Shown piece after piece: positions 1 to 9,656 of a stretch of DNA of 64,000 bases. The number at the start of each line of letters is the position of its first letter. Position 1 is the stretch's first letter. Below the pieces are notes generated by a model, which saw only the letters and a program-made list of their open reading frames with translations, did not search any database and was not told the DNA's origin. The position numbers and the translations under genes were made by a program. Location: assembly GCA_001766655.1 (NCBI GenBank), contig MJCC01000001.1, positions 88,465 to 152,464 on the forward strand. Direction: 5' to 3'. This DNA comes from Phytomonas francai. Taxonomy: Eukaryota > Euglenozoa > Kinetoplastea > Trypanosomatida > Trypanosomatidae.

Positions 1-12
1 GATAACGTCAAT

Positions 13-2121
13 ATGGTAGAGATCGACCCCCATCACTACACCCATGGCCCGTGCAGCCGCGAGCACGGTGTTCTCAAATCGGCAACGAATCCTTGGCATG
101 AAATGAAGAACTCGAAAGCTCCAGATACACATGATAATGGGGGGGTCAACGCTGCGATAGAAACAAAGGACGTTTTCATCTCAGAGGACGGCTTTGTGAA
201 AGTCGTCGATGAAGGTTGCAAAATAAGTGACCGAGGTGCCTCATACAGTATGACTTCTACCAGTGATTGCACAGAGAAAGGGAATACCACGGGTAGAAAA
301 ACAGGGAGGCTCAGTTCAAGTGTTTTGGAGTCTATTCTTCACAAAATGCCTTCATCGTTAACCTCTTCGACTCCAACGCTTTCGGCACTGAAGGAACTAG
401 CCCAAGTGAAACATGAGCTTAGTGACATATTCTCTGCTTCCGTGCTTCCATCGTCGCCAGAAACATTCCAACCATTCGGAAAATCGTATGCAACCAGTGC
501 TCATGATATACAGAACTCTCAATATGCGCTTCACACAGAGAACAAAGGACCTCAAATCATGAAGACAAATGGGTGGGATGCACAGGGAGATAGCAGAAAC
601 AGTGAACATCGTGAAAAAACTGAGCAGTTGCGTTCTGTCCCTTTTCAGAACGCACAGCGTAACGTGCGTGAACTGCTAGAAGAGCTATACCAACCACTGA
701 ACTATCATCAGAGCTATAACCACCCCACGGTTATGTGCCCTACTGACCCCTGCAAGAAGCATAAAGAGCCTGTAAATTTACGGAAAAGTGGTACTTCTAA
801 TTCCAAAGGCAATCCTTCAGCAGAAGGGAATTCCTTTACCGATTCAGGGAAAGGCGGATCTGCGCAGATGGACCATGCGAAGATGTCTGAGGGGGGGTTC
901 ACAGGGGTCCCAATTGACACGAGTAGCAGTAGCAGCAGCGGATGTGGCCATGATACTCTTCCTTCCGCTGCGGAGTCGCGGAGGTTGCCTGTGGTTGAGG
1001 TGCACTCAGTCATCCGTACCACCGGTGCTGACGTTCGTCAGGCGTTATGGGAGCAGGAAATTGACCCTATTCACATGCTCTCAGATTGCGTCCTGCGGTA
1101 TATAAATAGTTATATGCTGTATAGTGATTCTCGAAAAAATAAAGCTAATGACGATCTCAAGCAATACCAGCCATGGCTCCCATCGTCTGGCTTCCTTGGC
1201 GCCTCCCCTGCCGTTAGGTCTACACACATAGCCAGCGCTGATGTAAGATCCGCTAGGGGTGCTAGACGTTTTCCACTATCTAAAACTGACAATTGCGTGC
1301 GCTCCTCACAACGCAAGGTCGCAAGGGTACTCTTTGAGAACATTATACCTCGCTTAGAGCTACACTACGACAAGAATAATCCGATTGCCCGTGAAAAATA
1401 TGATGCACTAAAAATTTTTCAGGTCCTTGAAGGCGAAGAGCCAGACCTGATTGTGCCCATTGGCGGTGATGGTTATATGATGCATTGCATTCGAAAAAAT
1501 TGGCGACGATTTATTCCCTTTTACGGCGTCAACGCCGGTCGCGTTGGGTACCTCCTCAATGACTGTTCCGCGCTCGAAGACCTCTTCACGCGCCCGTTAA
1601 TGATGAACAGTACTAACATGCTTTACTGTCAAGCTGAAAGGGAAGCAAAAGATTCAGAACGCGTGTTCCTTTCAGAGATGGCTTTCAATGACGCTTGGGT
1701 CGAGCGCTCGTCCGGGCAGTCTGCCTTGATTCGTATCCTAGTGAACGGCGAGGAGCAAATTAAAGGGCTGCGTGCGGATGGCGTTTTAGTCTCCACGGCA
1801 GCAGGAAGCACTGCCTATAGTCGCGCGGCCGGGGCCTCCCCGATTCCTGTTGGTGTACCGTTGATCCAAGTGGTGGGTAGCAACGTCGTATCACCCTCGC
1901 ACTGGCGACCTGTTCACTTGAACCAGGAGGATGTGGTCGAGTTTGAGGTACTCGATCATGGTAAGCGCCCATGTCGTTGTTTTGTGGATGCAGTGAATTT
2001 GGGTAACATAGTCCGCATGCAGGTGCGCTCTAGTCGAGTCGCTGGCGTAACACTCGTCTTCTCGAATAGCTGTGACCTGCAACAAAAACTCTTCCAGATG
2101 CAATTCCCTAAAATGGACTGA
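13..2121 (+). CDS. NADK: NAD kinase (ATP-NAD kinase) with long N-terminal extension
   Basis: Predicted to phosphorylate NAD to NADP using ATP. The C-terminal ~270 residues carry the NAD-kinase signatures: GGDG at residues 484-487 (in VPIGGDGYMMH), GVNAGRVGYLLN shortly after, and DGVLVSTAAGSTAYS from residue 589, which matches the usual DG-TPTGSTAYS loop with two substitutions. The first ~430 residues are low-complexity, Ser/Thr-rich and unlike any enzyme domain; a Ser run encoded by AGT/AGC repeats lies near residue 305. The frame is open to the left edge of the window, so the ATG at 13 is only the first visible Met and the true start may lie upstream. The C-terminal half reads more like the short alphaproteobacterial NAD kinases than the animal or fungal type (inference from remembered family patterns). 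Family assignment is firm; length and start are not. Confidence 0.9.
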   Translation: MVEIDPHHYTHGPCSREHGVLKSATNPWHEMKNSKAPDTHDNGGVNAAIETKDVFISEDGFVKVVDEGCKISDRGASYSMTSTSDCTEKGNTTGRKTGRLSSSVLESILHKMPSSLTSSTPTLSALKELAQVKHELSDIFSASVLPSSPETFQPFGKSYATSAHDIQNSQYALHTENKGPQIMKTNGWDAQGDSRNSEHREKTEQLRSVPFQNAQRNVRELLEELYQPLNYHQSYNHPTVMCPTDPCKKHKEPVNLRKSGTSNSKGNPSAEGNSFTDSGKGGSAQMDHAKMSEGGFTGVPIDTSSSSSSGCGHDTLPSAAESRRLPVVEVHSVIRTTGADVRQALWEQEIDPIHMLSDCVLRYINSYMLYSDSRKNKANDDLKQYQPWLPSSGFLGASPAVRSTHIASADVRSARGARRFPLSKTDNCVRSSQRKVARVLFENIIPRLELHYDKNNPIAREKYDALKIFQVLEGEEPDLIVPIGGDGYMMHCIRKNWRRFIPFYGVNAGRVGYLLNDCSALEDLFTRPLMMNSTNMLYCQAEREAKDSERVFLSEMAFNDAWVERSSGQSALIRILVNGEEQIKGLRADGVLVSTAAGSTAYSRAAGASPIPVGVPLIQVVGSNVVSPSHWRPVHLNQEDVVEFEVLDHGKRPCRCFVDAVNLGNIVRMQVRSSRVAGVTLVFSNSCDLQQKLFQMQFPKMD

Positions 2122-2695
2122 GCTGCAATTTTTAATTCGGAGTATAAAAATTTATACAAAAAAAAACTAGATCTGTCTTCAGAATATTATAAAAGTAGAT
2201 TTTACAGAAACTTCATTTGGTTTCTAACTTTTGAGGCATTCTTCTTTTTCACTTCCAAGGCATATCATTGGACCTCCATGCACATGCCAGAAGTCAGCTA
2301 AAATGTAGTAATTTAAGCGAAATTGCAAGAACCGTTTTTTTAATACCAGTATCGCTTTTTTGACATCCTTAGAAGTCCAAGTTGACTTCAAATGTGCGGT
2401 TCTTCTTTGTGATAGGGATGACGATAAATATCCTATAAAATCTTATTTGCATTCTTGGTGTTTAATTGTCTTTTTCCCGTTTTGCCATAATTTGTGACAG
2501 TTTGATACTCAAACTGGATCAAAATGAACGCGCCAAAAAATTCCGACGTTTATCAATACTTCACATTTCCTCCTCCTCTCTTTCCCTTTTTTGCTCTCTC
2601 TCTGTCTCCCTCTGACTTCGCTTGTAGATCTTCATTGTTGTGTTTTAGATCTCAAGTTTGACTGACTCAACGATAGGTGCAATAATAACTTAACC
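2122..2695. other. Intergenic spacer between NADK and CAP-H
   Basis: No convincing gene. It holds AT-rich 3' UTR-like sequence, then a strong C/T-rich tract (about 2566-2620) and an AG at 2626-2627 that fits a spliced-leader acceptor for the next gene. Confidence 0.6.
2566..2627 (+). promoter_or_regulatory. Predicted spliced-leader acceptor (polypyrimidine tract + AG) for CAP-H
   Basis: A nearly uninterrupted pyrimidine tract (CT-rich microsatellite-like) ends in CTTGTAG; the AG at 2626-2627 is the first AG after the tract. It would give a 5' UTR of about 74 nt before the ATG at 2702. This is the trans-splicing layout known for kinetoplastids; the exact site is inferred. Confidence 0.6.
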
Positions 2696-2701
2696 TTGAC
2701 G

Positions 2702-5700
2702 ATGAGCAGGTACACCAACAAAGCTGCGAGGCTCCTTCGGCGCGCTGAAAGCAATTCCTACCAAAGTGCGGGTGCAGCTTCACTTGTCATTGACCCCTCC
2801 ATTATATTTGAAGATGAGACAGGAACGAACATCCCACGCAGCTGTTCCCCTGCTCGATCCCCGAAGCCAAGTCAACTAAAACAGCAAGGTTCCTGTTCCT
2901 CGCAGCACCTCCCTCGACAACGCCCTCGTTTTCATACTGTTCAGGACCTCGACTTGGCTCTCAACCGGGCCATCGAGGGTCGCATCAACAGCAAAAATGC
3001 CTGGGCCTCAAAGGAGGCGAGTGACTTGCTTGAAGGCATCACTCACACGATTGAAAGTACACTGGAGGCCAATGCGGCGGACGATTACTCAGGCTTCACA
3101 AAAGCAGCAACTGTGGTGGAGGGGTGCTCAAAAGTGTGGACCATTCGTGTGGATAGTACATACCAGCAAAGCAACCAAATGGTGCGACGCTTACTTCGGA
3201 ATGAAGAAACCACGACTGGGGATGCCGAGGATGGGGAGGAAGTACAAGAGGGGAGCGACAACAATGCGCTTTCTGGGAGGAGTAAGGTAAAAAGAGGGAA
3301 TGCTGTGACCGCAACTCTAGCACGCACGCTAGCCCTCAATGCTGCTGAGATTAACCTGGATAGTAAAGCCAAAATTGCCCTTACTCAAACGGGTATTAAC
3401 GCCCAGTTTCGCGCTATTACAGAGAAGTTCGACCAGGGCAACGCACATGGGTTGTTGATGAACAACGCACCATTGGGAAACATGGGTAACCTCATTCTTG
3501 ATATCGACTATTCACGCTATGCCAATACAGACGCTCGATCCACGTTTTCGCTCGGAAAGCGCAAAAGCCATTCAGAGTGCGACTCTGGACGTGCAAGCGA
3601 CAGCGCTGCAACGATGACTGTTGTAAAAAAGGAACCTAATTCGGTCACGGACCGAGGTGACGAAGCTGAAAACAGACTGGAGACACCTCGCTTATCGTGG
3701 GCTTGTGTTGAGGAAGACACAGAAATTGATGCCCAGGTGGATAACCTACCGGAATACATTGCATTACCACTGCTTGAGTCCGCCAATGAGGGACGCGTGA
3801 GCGACGCGGGAAGTAGTAACAAATCCAAGAGCATGCGCAGCAGTACTCGAGAACATGGTCTAAGTGAGCTTTTAGTATTACCACATGCATCGATCAAACA
3901 CAAAATTATCTCCACAGATACAGCTTTACCAGGGGCGGGCAACATCTTGATATCAGACTCCTCTACTCTTGCCGCTAACCGTATTGGGGATGCTGAGAGC
4001 CTTACAGAGGGTCCCCGCGGAAAATCCGCGGATGCGGACGATGGCGACTATGATTTTGCCGGAAATGATTACTGGAATGAAGTAGACGGGGGTGCTGTCG
4101 AGGAAGGTGCAGATTCTGACTCCCTCAATGCGGAGCAGACCGCAGGTCAGTTGGCATCAGGTGCTTACGAAATGCAAACCACGGACTCTAGGCTTGTTTA
4201 CCCGTATGCTGCTCCTGGAGCCGATGGTGCAGCCGGAGGGACGGTGCAGCAACTTGCCCTGGAAGCTGAGGACCCTTCCTCGTGGTGTTCCCTCGCAGAT
4301 GTTCCATCCCACTCGCATTTCCTGTTTGGCGCATCTCCTCGTTCGGAACTTTCACGACTGCATCGTGAGCACAAGTTGCTCACCCAGTCTCAGAGAAAAC
4401 AGCTTCAAGCAAGTGCAGCCCCTGGTACCCCTGGTAGTGCGAATGTCGGGTTTCCGGCCAAACGCTCGAAAAAGGAACGTACTGTCGTGTTCGATCTCGG
4501 TGACACGACTCAATTTTCTGGTGATCCTCTCTCATCAGGGACTACATGTGCTGTTCCTTCAGTTGACCTAAACCACCTTAATGACTCTAGCAATGTCCTA
4601 AAGCAGAGTACCACCGCTGGCAAGAATATGACTCCCCTGGGGAAGGAAGTCCTGATCCACAAGGACGCCGCGAGCGTCGTGTTGACCTACACGCAAGGCT
4701 CCGTACAACGCAGCAAAGCCGAGGAGGCTAACCTGGTGCTTCCTCCCCTGCCTGTTCCCGGTAAAACGATACCGAGCTACTTACCTTACCCAGTTGACAT
4801 TCCAAGCTTTTTCCAGCCCTTCTCAACAACCGTTTCCGAGTGGAACCTTCTTCGCAAATCTGCATCAGGACAGCTCATGATCGGTACCCGTACAAGGAAC
4901 ACTTCATCTCTTGGTGTTGGGTGTGGTAAAGGGAACCATACAGTCTTGAATGGTGTTGAGCCGCAGCGTTATGATGATGGCGACACTGGTGAGGATGGTT
5001 GCATGGGTGGCGATATGCCAATGGAATATTTTCCCACAGGTGCTGATATTCTAGCGGATAGGGATACGGAGGGTTACATGGGCTATGACCTTGGTGGAGA
5101 GTTGGAGTATTCAGGCAGTGACGACTACGACCCCGATAAACTCCAGCATCAGGAGCATCAGAGGCTGCTTGCGCAGTTTGAAGCGCAAGCAGCAGCAGCG
5201 ACGGTGGCTTCATCGACACGGACGAGCAAGGGCGAGGAGGGGGCTATGAGAGGGAGCACCAATGCAGTGTTGGATCCTATGGATCTCGTGCGAATGTTTC
5301 GGTCCCCCGAAGCATTCTTGCCTACGCAAGTGGACGTGGTGAAGTTGCGGCAGTTCATGTGGGAGGCCGTGAAGGAATCGCTTGGGGTTAGTTCAAAACA
5401 AAAGGACCCACAGTTTAGTGCAGCTGAACCTTTAGAAAAGGGAAACGAGGTCGAGCAAAGTGAAACCGATCTCCATAAAGAGGATAATGAAGAATCTGAC
5501 GAGGTACTCAAAGAAAGACGCAATCACAATGAAGAGTTTGGTATACTGAAACCACACATGCGGTCAATTCTTCAGCCAGGCAAAAAGAAGCAGCATCATG
5601 CCGAACTAAATCGCAAAAAAAATCAAGAGCGTGAGGAAAATGAAGAATGGGATCAAACAAGGACCCACGGCGCCACAAAGGGCAGCGACGCTAGCCATGA

Positions 5701-5962
5701 GAGCACTTTGGAAGGTAAAATTGCAGAAATAGCAGATAAAGTAACCTCGAAATTTCCCATGCTCCGTTTCAGCGATGTCGTTGGTAAGCTCCTGCCTGTC
5801 ATCCCAAGCATCAGCTCCACAGGAACACTTTCCCCTGCATTTTTTTTCTTTTCCATCCTCTTCTTGGCGAACGAGCATAATTTAGTTCTGGAAAATACCA
5901 GTACGCTAGATGATCTGATTATTCTCGGTATCGCAAAACTGTCCTCTAAAATACGCGCATGA
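2702..5962 (+). CDS. CAP-H: Condensin complex subunit 2 (CAP-H / Barren / Brn1 kleisin)
   Basis: Kleisin subunit of condensin, which bridges SMC2 and SMC4 and recruits the HEAT-repeat subunits to compact chromosomes in the nucleus. Barren-family blocks are visible in order: a helical region containing WTIRVDSTYQQSNQM near residue 147, the block AEINLDSKAKIALTQTGINA followed by FDQGNAHGLLMNN (about 212-256), and the C-terminal winged-helix-like block with FFFFSILFLANEHNLVLE followed by DDLIIL (about 1045-1076), which in CAP-H contacts SMC4. The ATG at 2702 is preferred because the open frame upstream (from 2696) starts only with TTG; this gives 1086 residues. That is longer than typical CAP-H (about 700-800), because the middle is expanded with acidic and Ser-rich linkers. 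A basic/acidic charged stretch lies at about 900-1020. Confidence 0.88.
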   Translation: MSRYTNKAARLLRRAESNSYQSAGAASLVIDPSIIFEDETGTNIPRSCSPARSPKPSQLKQQGSCSSQHLPRQRPRFHTVQDLDLALNRAIEGRINSKNAWASKEASDLLEGITHTIESTLEANAADDYSGFTKAATVVEGCSKVWTIRVDSTYQQSNQMVRRLLRNEETTTGDAEDGEEVQEGSDNNALSGRSKVKRGNAVTATLARTLALNAAEINLDSKAKIALTQTGINAQFRAITEKFDQGNAHGLLMNNAPLGNMGNLILDIDYSRYANTDARSTFSLGKRKSHSECDSGRASDSAATMTVVKKEPNSVTDRGDEAENRLETPRLSWACVEEDTEIDAQVDNLPEYIALPLLESANEGRVSDAGSSNKSKSMRSSTREHGLSELLVLPHASIKHKIISTDTALPGAGNILISDSSTLAANRIGDAESLTEGPRGKSADADDGDYDFAGNDYWNEVDGGAVEEGADSDSLNAEQTAGQLASGAYEMQTTDSRLVYPYAAPGADGAAGGTVQQLALEAEDPSSWCSLADVPSHSHFLFGASPRSELSRLHREHKLLTQSQRKQLQASAAPGTPGSANVGFPAKRSKKERTVVFDLGDTTQFSGDPLSSGTTCAVPSVDLNHLNDSSNVLKQSTTAGKNMTPLGKEVLIHKDAASVVLTYTQGSVQRSKAEEANLVLPPLPVPGKTIPSYLPYPVDIPSFFQPFSTTVSEWNLLRKSASGQLMIGTRTRNTSSLGVGCGKGNHTVLNGVEPQRYDDGDTGEDGCMGGDMPMEYFPTGADILADRDTEGYMGYDLGGELEYSGSDDYDPDKLQHQEHQRLLAQFEAQAAAATVASSTRTSKGEEGAMRGSTNAVLDPMDLVRMFRSPEAFLPTQVDVVKLRQFMWEAVKESLGVSSKQKDPQFSAAEPLEKGNEVEQSETDLHKEDNEESDEVLKERRNHNEEFGILKPHMRSILQPGKKKQHHAELNRKKNQEREENEEWDQTRTHGATKGSDASHESTLEGKIAEIADKVTSKFPMLRFSDVVGKLLPVIPSISSTGTLSPAFFFFSILFLANEHNLVLENTSTLDDLIILGIAKLSSKIRA

Positions 5963-6444
5963 TAAACAGAATATGACTCAGTAGATATGATATTACTTGT
6001 TTGTTTTCATAGACAAAGCGTTTGAAGAAGGAAGGCTGTTGCATGCTTTTTTCCTATGCGAGATAGATATCCTCTTATATAACTATTTTATTGTTCTGAT
6101 ATTTTAGAATATTAAAACGGGAAAAAGATTGCTAGGTGCAATTTTCCCTCTTCTGTGAACAATTCCTTCACACTAAATAGAATTATATTTATTGGTTGTC
6201 ATGTTAGATTTCATTCGAGTAAATCCTGGAATGATAAACTGCATAAGCAACAAATTATTAACTATGTAAGTGAAACTCGTTGTTACTATTATTTTTTTTT
6301 ATTCTTACCATTGTCTTTGTTTTTATACTGAGGCTTTTTCTCGGACGCCTCTTACATTCTAGTTTAGATCCCAGTGGGTAACCTGTTTTGTATGACCTCT
6401 ATTCATGCATCAAGGCACAGTTTCAAAGGAAAGATACTGAGTTG

Positions 6445-6489
<45 letters not shown>

Positions 6490-6526
6490 CATTTCACTTT
6501 GAGACGCATACAGGTGCCCGAAGGGA
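5963..6526. other. Intergenic spacer with (TA)n-(GA)n microsatellite
   Basis: No gene seen. AT-rich 3' UTR-like sequence with T-runs around 6291-6300, ending in a compound microsatellite at 6445-6489 just before the next start codon. Confidence 0.6.
6445..6489. repeat. (TA)n followed by (GA)n compound microsatellite
   Basis: About 11 TA units run directly into about 11 GA units. It ends 37 bases before the ATG at 6527, so it probably lies in or at the edge of the 5' UTR and offers many AG dinucleotides that could act as alternative splice acceptors. Confidence 0.9.
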
Positions 6527-7369
6527 ATGAGTCTTCCGCTACCACGCAACTACTACCTTCTGACTCACGATGCTTTACACTTAATCGTCGGAAAGGAGGC
6601 GGAGCTCTCTGCCTTTGTAAAAAATCGGAAGCCTTTTCAGTGTGACATGCTAGTAAACTCCTCAATGACAGACCCGTTGCTGGCTGAGACCAATCCTAAT
6701 TACGTGAAAGAGTTTTCCTCAATGCTTCAGGAGAAGATGGTTGGGTGCACCTTACACGCGTTCGAGCGTCGCATCGAGATCATGTTCCCAGATAATGAGG
6801 TGTTGCACCTGGCGCTTGGAGCCCCAAGAAAGTGGCTCAACGGGATTCAATCGCCTGAAGAAATAAATCAGGAGCCAGACTGGCGGCTTCGAAACCGCTT
6901 ACGGATTTCCATTGGCTTCGATGAGGCCCTCTTCACGAGTTGCTGCTCTCTTGGATTGAACATCGCGGCCCGTTGCATGGAAAGGTGGGCCTACAATTTC
7001 TACAAGGGCGGCAAACTCCTACCTCACTCATTCAAACCTGAAATTTACGCTAAGCTGGACAGCGACCGATCCGCTGTGCTCCCCCCAATCACGTACTGGC
7101 AGGCACACGGCCATGTACTGCAGCAAAACTACCTGTGCGAGTCCTACCAACAGATCTACGAGACTGTGCGCCATAACTTTGCAAAGTATTATAAAGTTTA
7201 CCCATTTAGTAATCCCTACTGCGAAGGTGAGGATCTGAATACCATGAAAGCGGTTATGGACCTCTGCAGTCTGTCGGGCCCAAAATATTTGATGAACAAT
7301 GAGGTAGTGTGGGAGCTCGAAGTAGGCACGGCACCATTGCCTGGTGAAGATAAGCCTCTGCCGCAGTAG
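6527..7369 (+). CDS. Conserved-looking hypothetical protein (280 aa)
   Basis: I do not recognise a domain. The protein is compact, of balanced composition and not low-complexity, which suggests a folded globular protein. It contains no obvious membrane segment or signal peptide. Notable stretches are RNRLRISIGFDEALFTSCCS (about residues 125-144), a Tyr/Trp-rich helix with MERWAYNFYKGGKLLPHSF, and a Pro-rich C-terminal tail. The start ATG at 6527 is the first in frame after the GA microsatellite. Gene status is supported by its length, its strand agreement with the neighbours and its complexity; function is unknown. Confidence 0.7.
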   Translation: MSLPLPRNYYLLTHDALHLIVGKEAELSAFVKNRKPFQCDMLVNSSMTDPLLAETNPNYVKEFSSMLQEKMVGCTLHAFERRIEIMFPDNEVLHLALGAPRKWLNGIQSPEEINQEPDWRLRNRLRISIGFDEALFTSCCSLGLNIAARCMERWAYNFYKGGKLLPHSFKPEIYAKLDSDRSAVLPPITYWQAHGHVLQQNYLCESYQQIYETVRHNFAKYYKVYPFSNPYCEGEDLNTMKAVMDLCSLSGPKYLMNNEVVWELEVGTAPLPGEDKPLPQ

Positions 7370-7949
7370 GTGTAGTTTGGGGGGGACAGTGGTAATGCAA
7401 GTCGCGCATTCTCCAATAACCATTCTTAATTAGGCTTTTAAAAAAAGGGTAGAGTTGTAGGCAGCCATACGCATTGTAGTTAGTATGGAATGCACTTGCT
7501 TTTCTGAATTAAGATATCCCTTTCCCTCTTCTCATTTCTCTTCACAAGCTGTCTGTGCAAACCTGAATATACCCTCGTGTCGAATATGGTGTTTCTGTTG
7601 ATGATGTTTTCCATGTGTGTATGTTTCTGTACTTCTTCTGTGGAAGTAAACAAAATAAGGGTTTATAGGAGTTACACAAGTCGCGCATATATCACCTCAC
7701 CTTTACATTCGCCGTGTTAAAATTCAAGCATCGGCTAAATCGGAAAAAAATACAGAATGTAGGCATCAACGACTCCAATGGTGTATCCTACCTTAGCAAA
7801 AAAGGGGGATTAGGGTCCTTTTCTCGTTTTCAACCCTCTCTCAAATTAGTTGTGCTTATCATGCATTTACTCATACTTCCCTCTGCTTTCTTTTCCCTGG
7901 TTCTCGATAGTAGAACCTGTTTAAAATTGGTTTCTGAGGACTGCCTAAA
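7370..7949. other. Intergenic spacer before FAD-monooxygenase-like gene
   Basis: No gene supported. The second half contains a long C/T-rich stretch (about 7815-7905) ending in an AG at 7909-7910. Confidence 0.55.
7871..7910 (+). promoter_or_regulatory. Predicted spliced-leader acceptor for the FAD-monooxygenase-like gene
   Basis: Pyrimidine-rich tract followed by TCGATAG; using the AG at 7909-7910 leaves a 39-nt 5' UTR before the ATG at 7950. Position is inferred. Confidence 0.5.
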
Positions 7950-9656
7950 ATGTCATCACACGATAATAATCACGATACCTCTGGCGATAAAAGATGCACA
8001 CAATCCACGCATCGGGGGGGTCAGACCTGCCCTAGGACACAGCAGTCATCTTCACTTTCAACTGAAATTGTCGAATTGGCTGATCCTACACCTTTGGCCA
8101 CCACCTCGTCGTTCACAGATCAAACAGATTCTTTGAGACAAGAAATAGGATCAGGAGTTCTGGATCTTAGTAAAGAACAGAAGCGGCGCATGGCATTGTA
8201 CGGCAGTCGCGCGCTAGCTGCGGGCAGTAAACGCCATTCATCCCACTTTCCAAACAGCGAAAAAACTGCGCATCAGCATGCCCTGACGTCCTTTGGCGCT
8301 CGTCGTAGGGGTGAGTTAAGTCAGTACATTCAGCAGGCTGGTGCACTTTCCTCACAAGCCAAGTACTTAGTCGTAGGTGATGGCCTCATGGCCCCGTTTA
8401 TGGCGCTCTGCTTGCGCGTTCATGGTCTAGAATGTGATTTGGCTCATCATCCATCGAATAACGATCTGGATCGAGGCACAATTACCCTAACCCCGTCCGT
8501 GACGCAGCTCATGGGCGACGTTCTAACCGTTTCTGTGCCCTCTGGTAGCGTCATTGGTCGTATCCTCACCTTTGACCATTCGGGGAACGATATGTGTGAT
8601 ATTGATTTGAACGAATTTCGTGAAAGAGGAGAGAGCCCAACCTTTTTTTGTTGTGATCGACTTAAGGTGGAATCGGCGCTGTTGTCGCTGTGCCATCAGG
8701 GTCCCCATAGCTGCCACGTGCTCGCGAAACCTCTCATTGATCGAGGTGGGTTGGATGCACTGGAAAATGGGGGTGTTCGCGTGCACTTCTCAAGCGGTGT
8801 TCAACAGAATTACCTTGGTATTATTTGTACTGCACGAAATCAGGATCTAGTTCCGGAACTGACCATATCCAACGAGGATCTCCAGCAGCGCGCTGAGAAC
8901 GCCGAAAAACATAAGGAAAGCCTTATGAAGGCAGTACGTTGGCTGGAGTTATGCGTCCCGCCGCTGCCTGAGATTGGTCAATACGAAAAACGCTTCACAC
9001 CGGGGTCTCAGGAGATTGTCGAAATTATGACACCTCGAGACGCCAAAATGACGGTGCGGCCTACAATGATGGCCACAAAGTTGTTCTACAACGTAACGAT
9101 AACTATTCCAGACTCCACTCCAGATCCGCGCCTCTCCAGCACCAGCACCAAGCAGTTCTGGGATGACGTTGTGGCGCACTGGACAGCGGGAATTCCTGGC
9201 TACGTCTCGCACACTATGTTCCGCCCGATGTTCACCCACATGCAACAAAATTTTACAAAGTCAAGTGCGTTGGTGTACCGCACGCCATTGTTTTTGATGC
9301 CACATTGGGTGGAAGGTGGGGGTCGGCTTATTAAGGTGGGGTTCGCGGCTCACAGTGGCTGCTTCGATGCCATCGATGTGGCAGATGCCCAAAGCTTCAC
9401 AGACTGCTTTAGCTTAGCACGCGCCATTTCAGGAGGCGAGGATATCACAAAGTTTCTATATGAACGCCGTCTTCAAGTGATGGAGGAGATGGACCATCAC
9501 GCTCAACTTGTAGACTTTTCGGTCAAGGAGCGAGGGCAGATTTCGTACATGATGGCGCGGTTCAACATGAAGTTTCTGCGTAAGTACAAGAAGAGTTGGA
9601 GGACTATATTGAAAAATTACATTACTCTGATGCCAAAAGGCATGGTTGCTCTTTGA
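7950..9656 (+). CDS. FAD-dependent monooxygenase-like protein, degenerate cofactor motifs
   Basis: The 568-residue protein has the overall plan of PHBH-fold FAD monooxygenases (UbiH/COQ6/squalene-epoxidase superfamily). A beta strand and turn, YLVVGDGLMAPFMALCLRVH, starts near residue 139 where the Rossmann GxGxxG should be. A late block, GRLIKVGFAAHSGCFDAIDV, occupies the place of the family motif GDAAHxxxP followed by a helix. Key residues are altered: the first motif reads G143-D-G145-L-M-A148 (third Gly is Ala), and the late motif reads GFAAH at 464-468 (the FAD-contacting Asp is Phe465). The first ~125 residues are low-complexity and the C-terminus is basic (MKFLRKYKKSW). It may bind flavin poorly or be a structural pseudoenzyme. 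COQ6-like or other monooxygenase descent cannot be separated by eye. Confidence 0.5.
   Translation: MSSHDNNHDTSGDKRCTQSTHRGGQTCPRTQQSSSLSTEIVELADPTPLATTSSFTDQTDSLRQEIGSGVLDLSKEQKRRMALYGSRALAAGSKRHSSHFPNSEKTAHQHALTSFGARRRGELSQYIQQAGALSSQAKYLVVGDGLMAPFMALCLRVHGLECDLAHHPSNNDLDRGTITLTPSVTQLMGDVLTVSVPSGSVIGRILTFDHSGNDMCDIDLNEFRERGESPTFFCCDRLKVESALLSLCHQGPHSCHVLAKPLIDRGGLDALENGGVRVHFSSGVQQNYLGIICTARNQDLVPELTISNEDLQQRAENAEKHKESLMKAVRWLELCVPPLPEIGQYEKRFTPGSQEIVEIMTPRDAKMTVRPTMMATKLFYNVTITIPDSTPDPRLSSTSTKQFWDDVVAHWTAGIPGYVSHTMFRPMFTHMQQNFTKSSALVYRTPLFLMPHWVEGGGRLIKVGFAAHSGCFDAIDVADAQSFTDCFSLARAISGGEDITKFLYERRLQVMEEMDHHAQLVDFSVKERGQISYMMARFNMKFLRKYKKSWRTILKNYITLMPKGMVAL

Noticed and set aside
7714..8136. 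140-codon ORF overlapping the FAD-monooxygenase-like gene start
   Set aside because: Begins with GTG and overlaps a better-supported gene out of frame.
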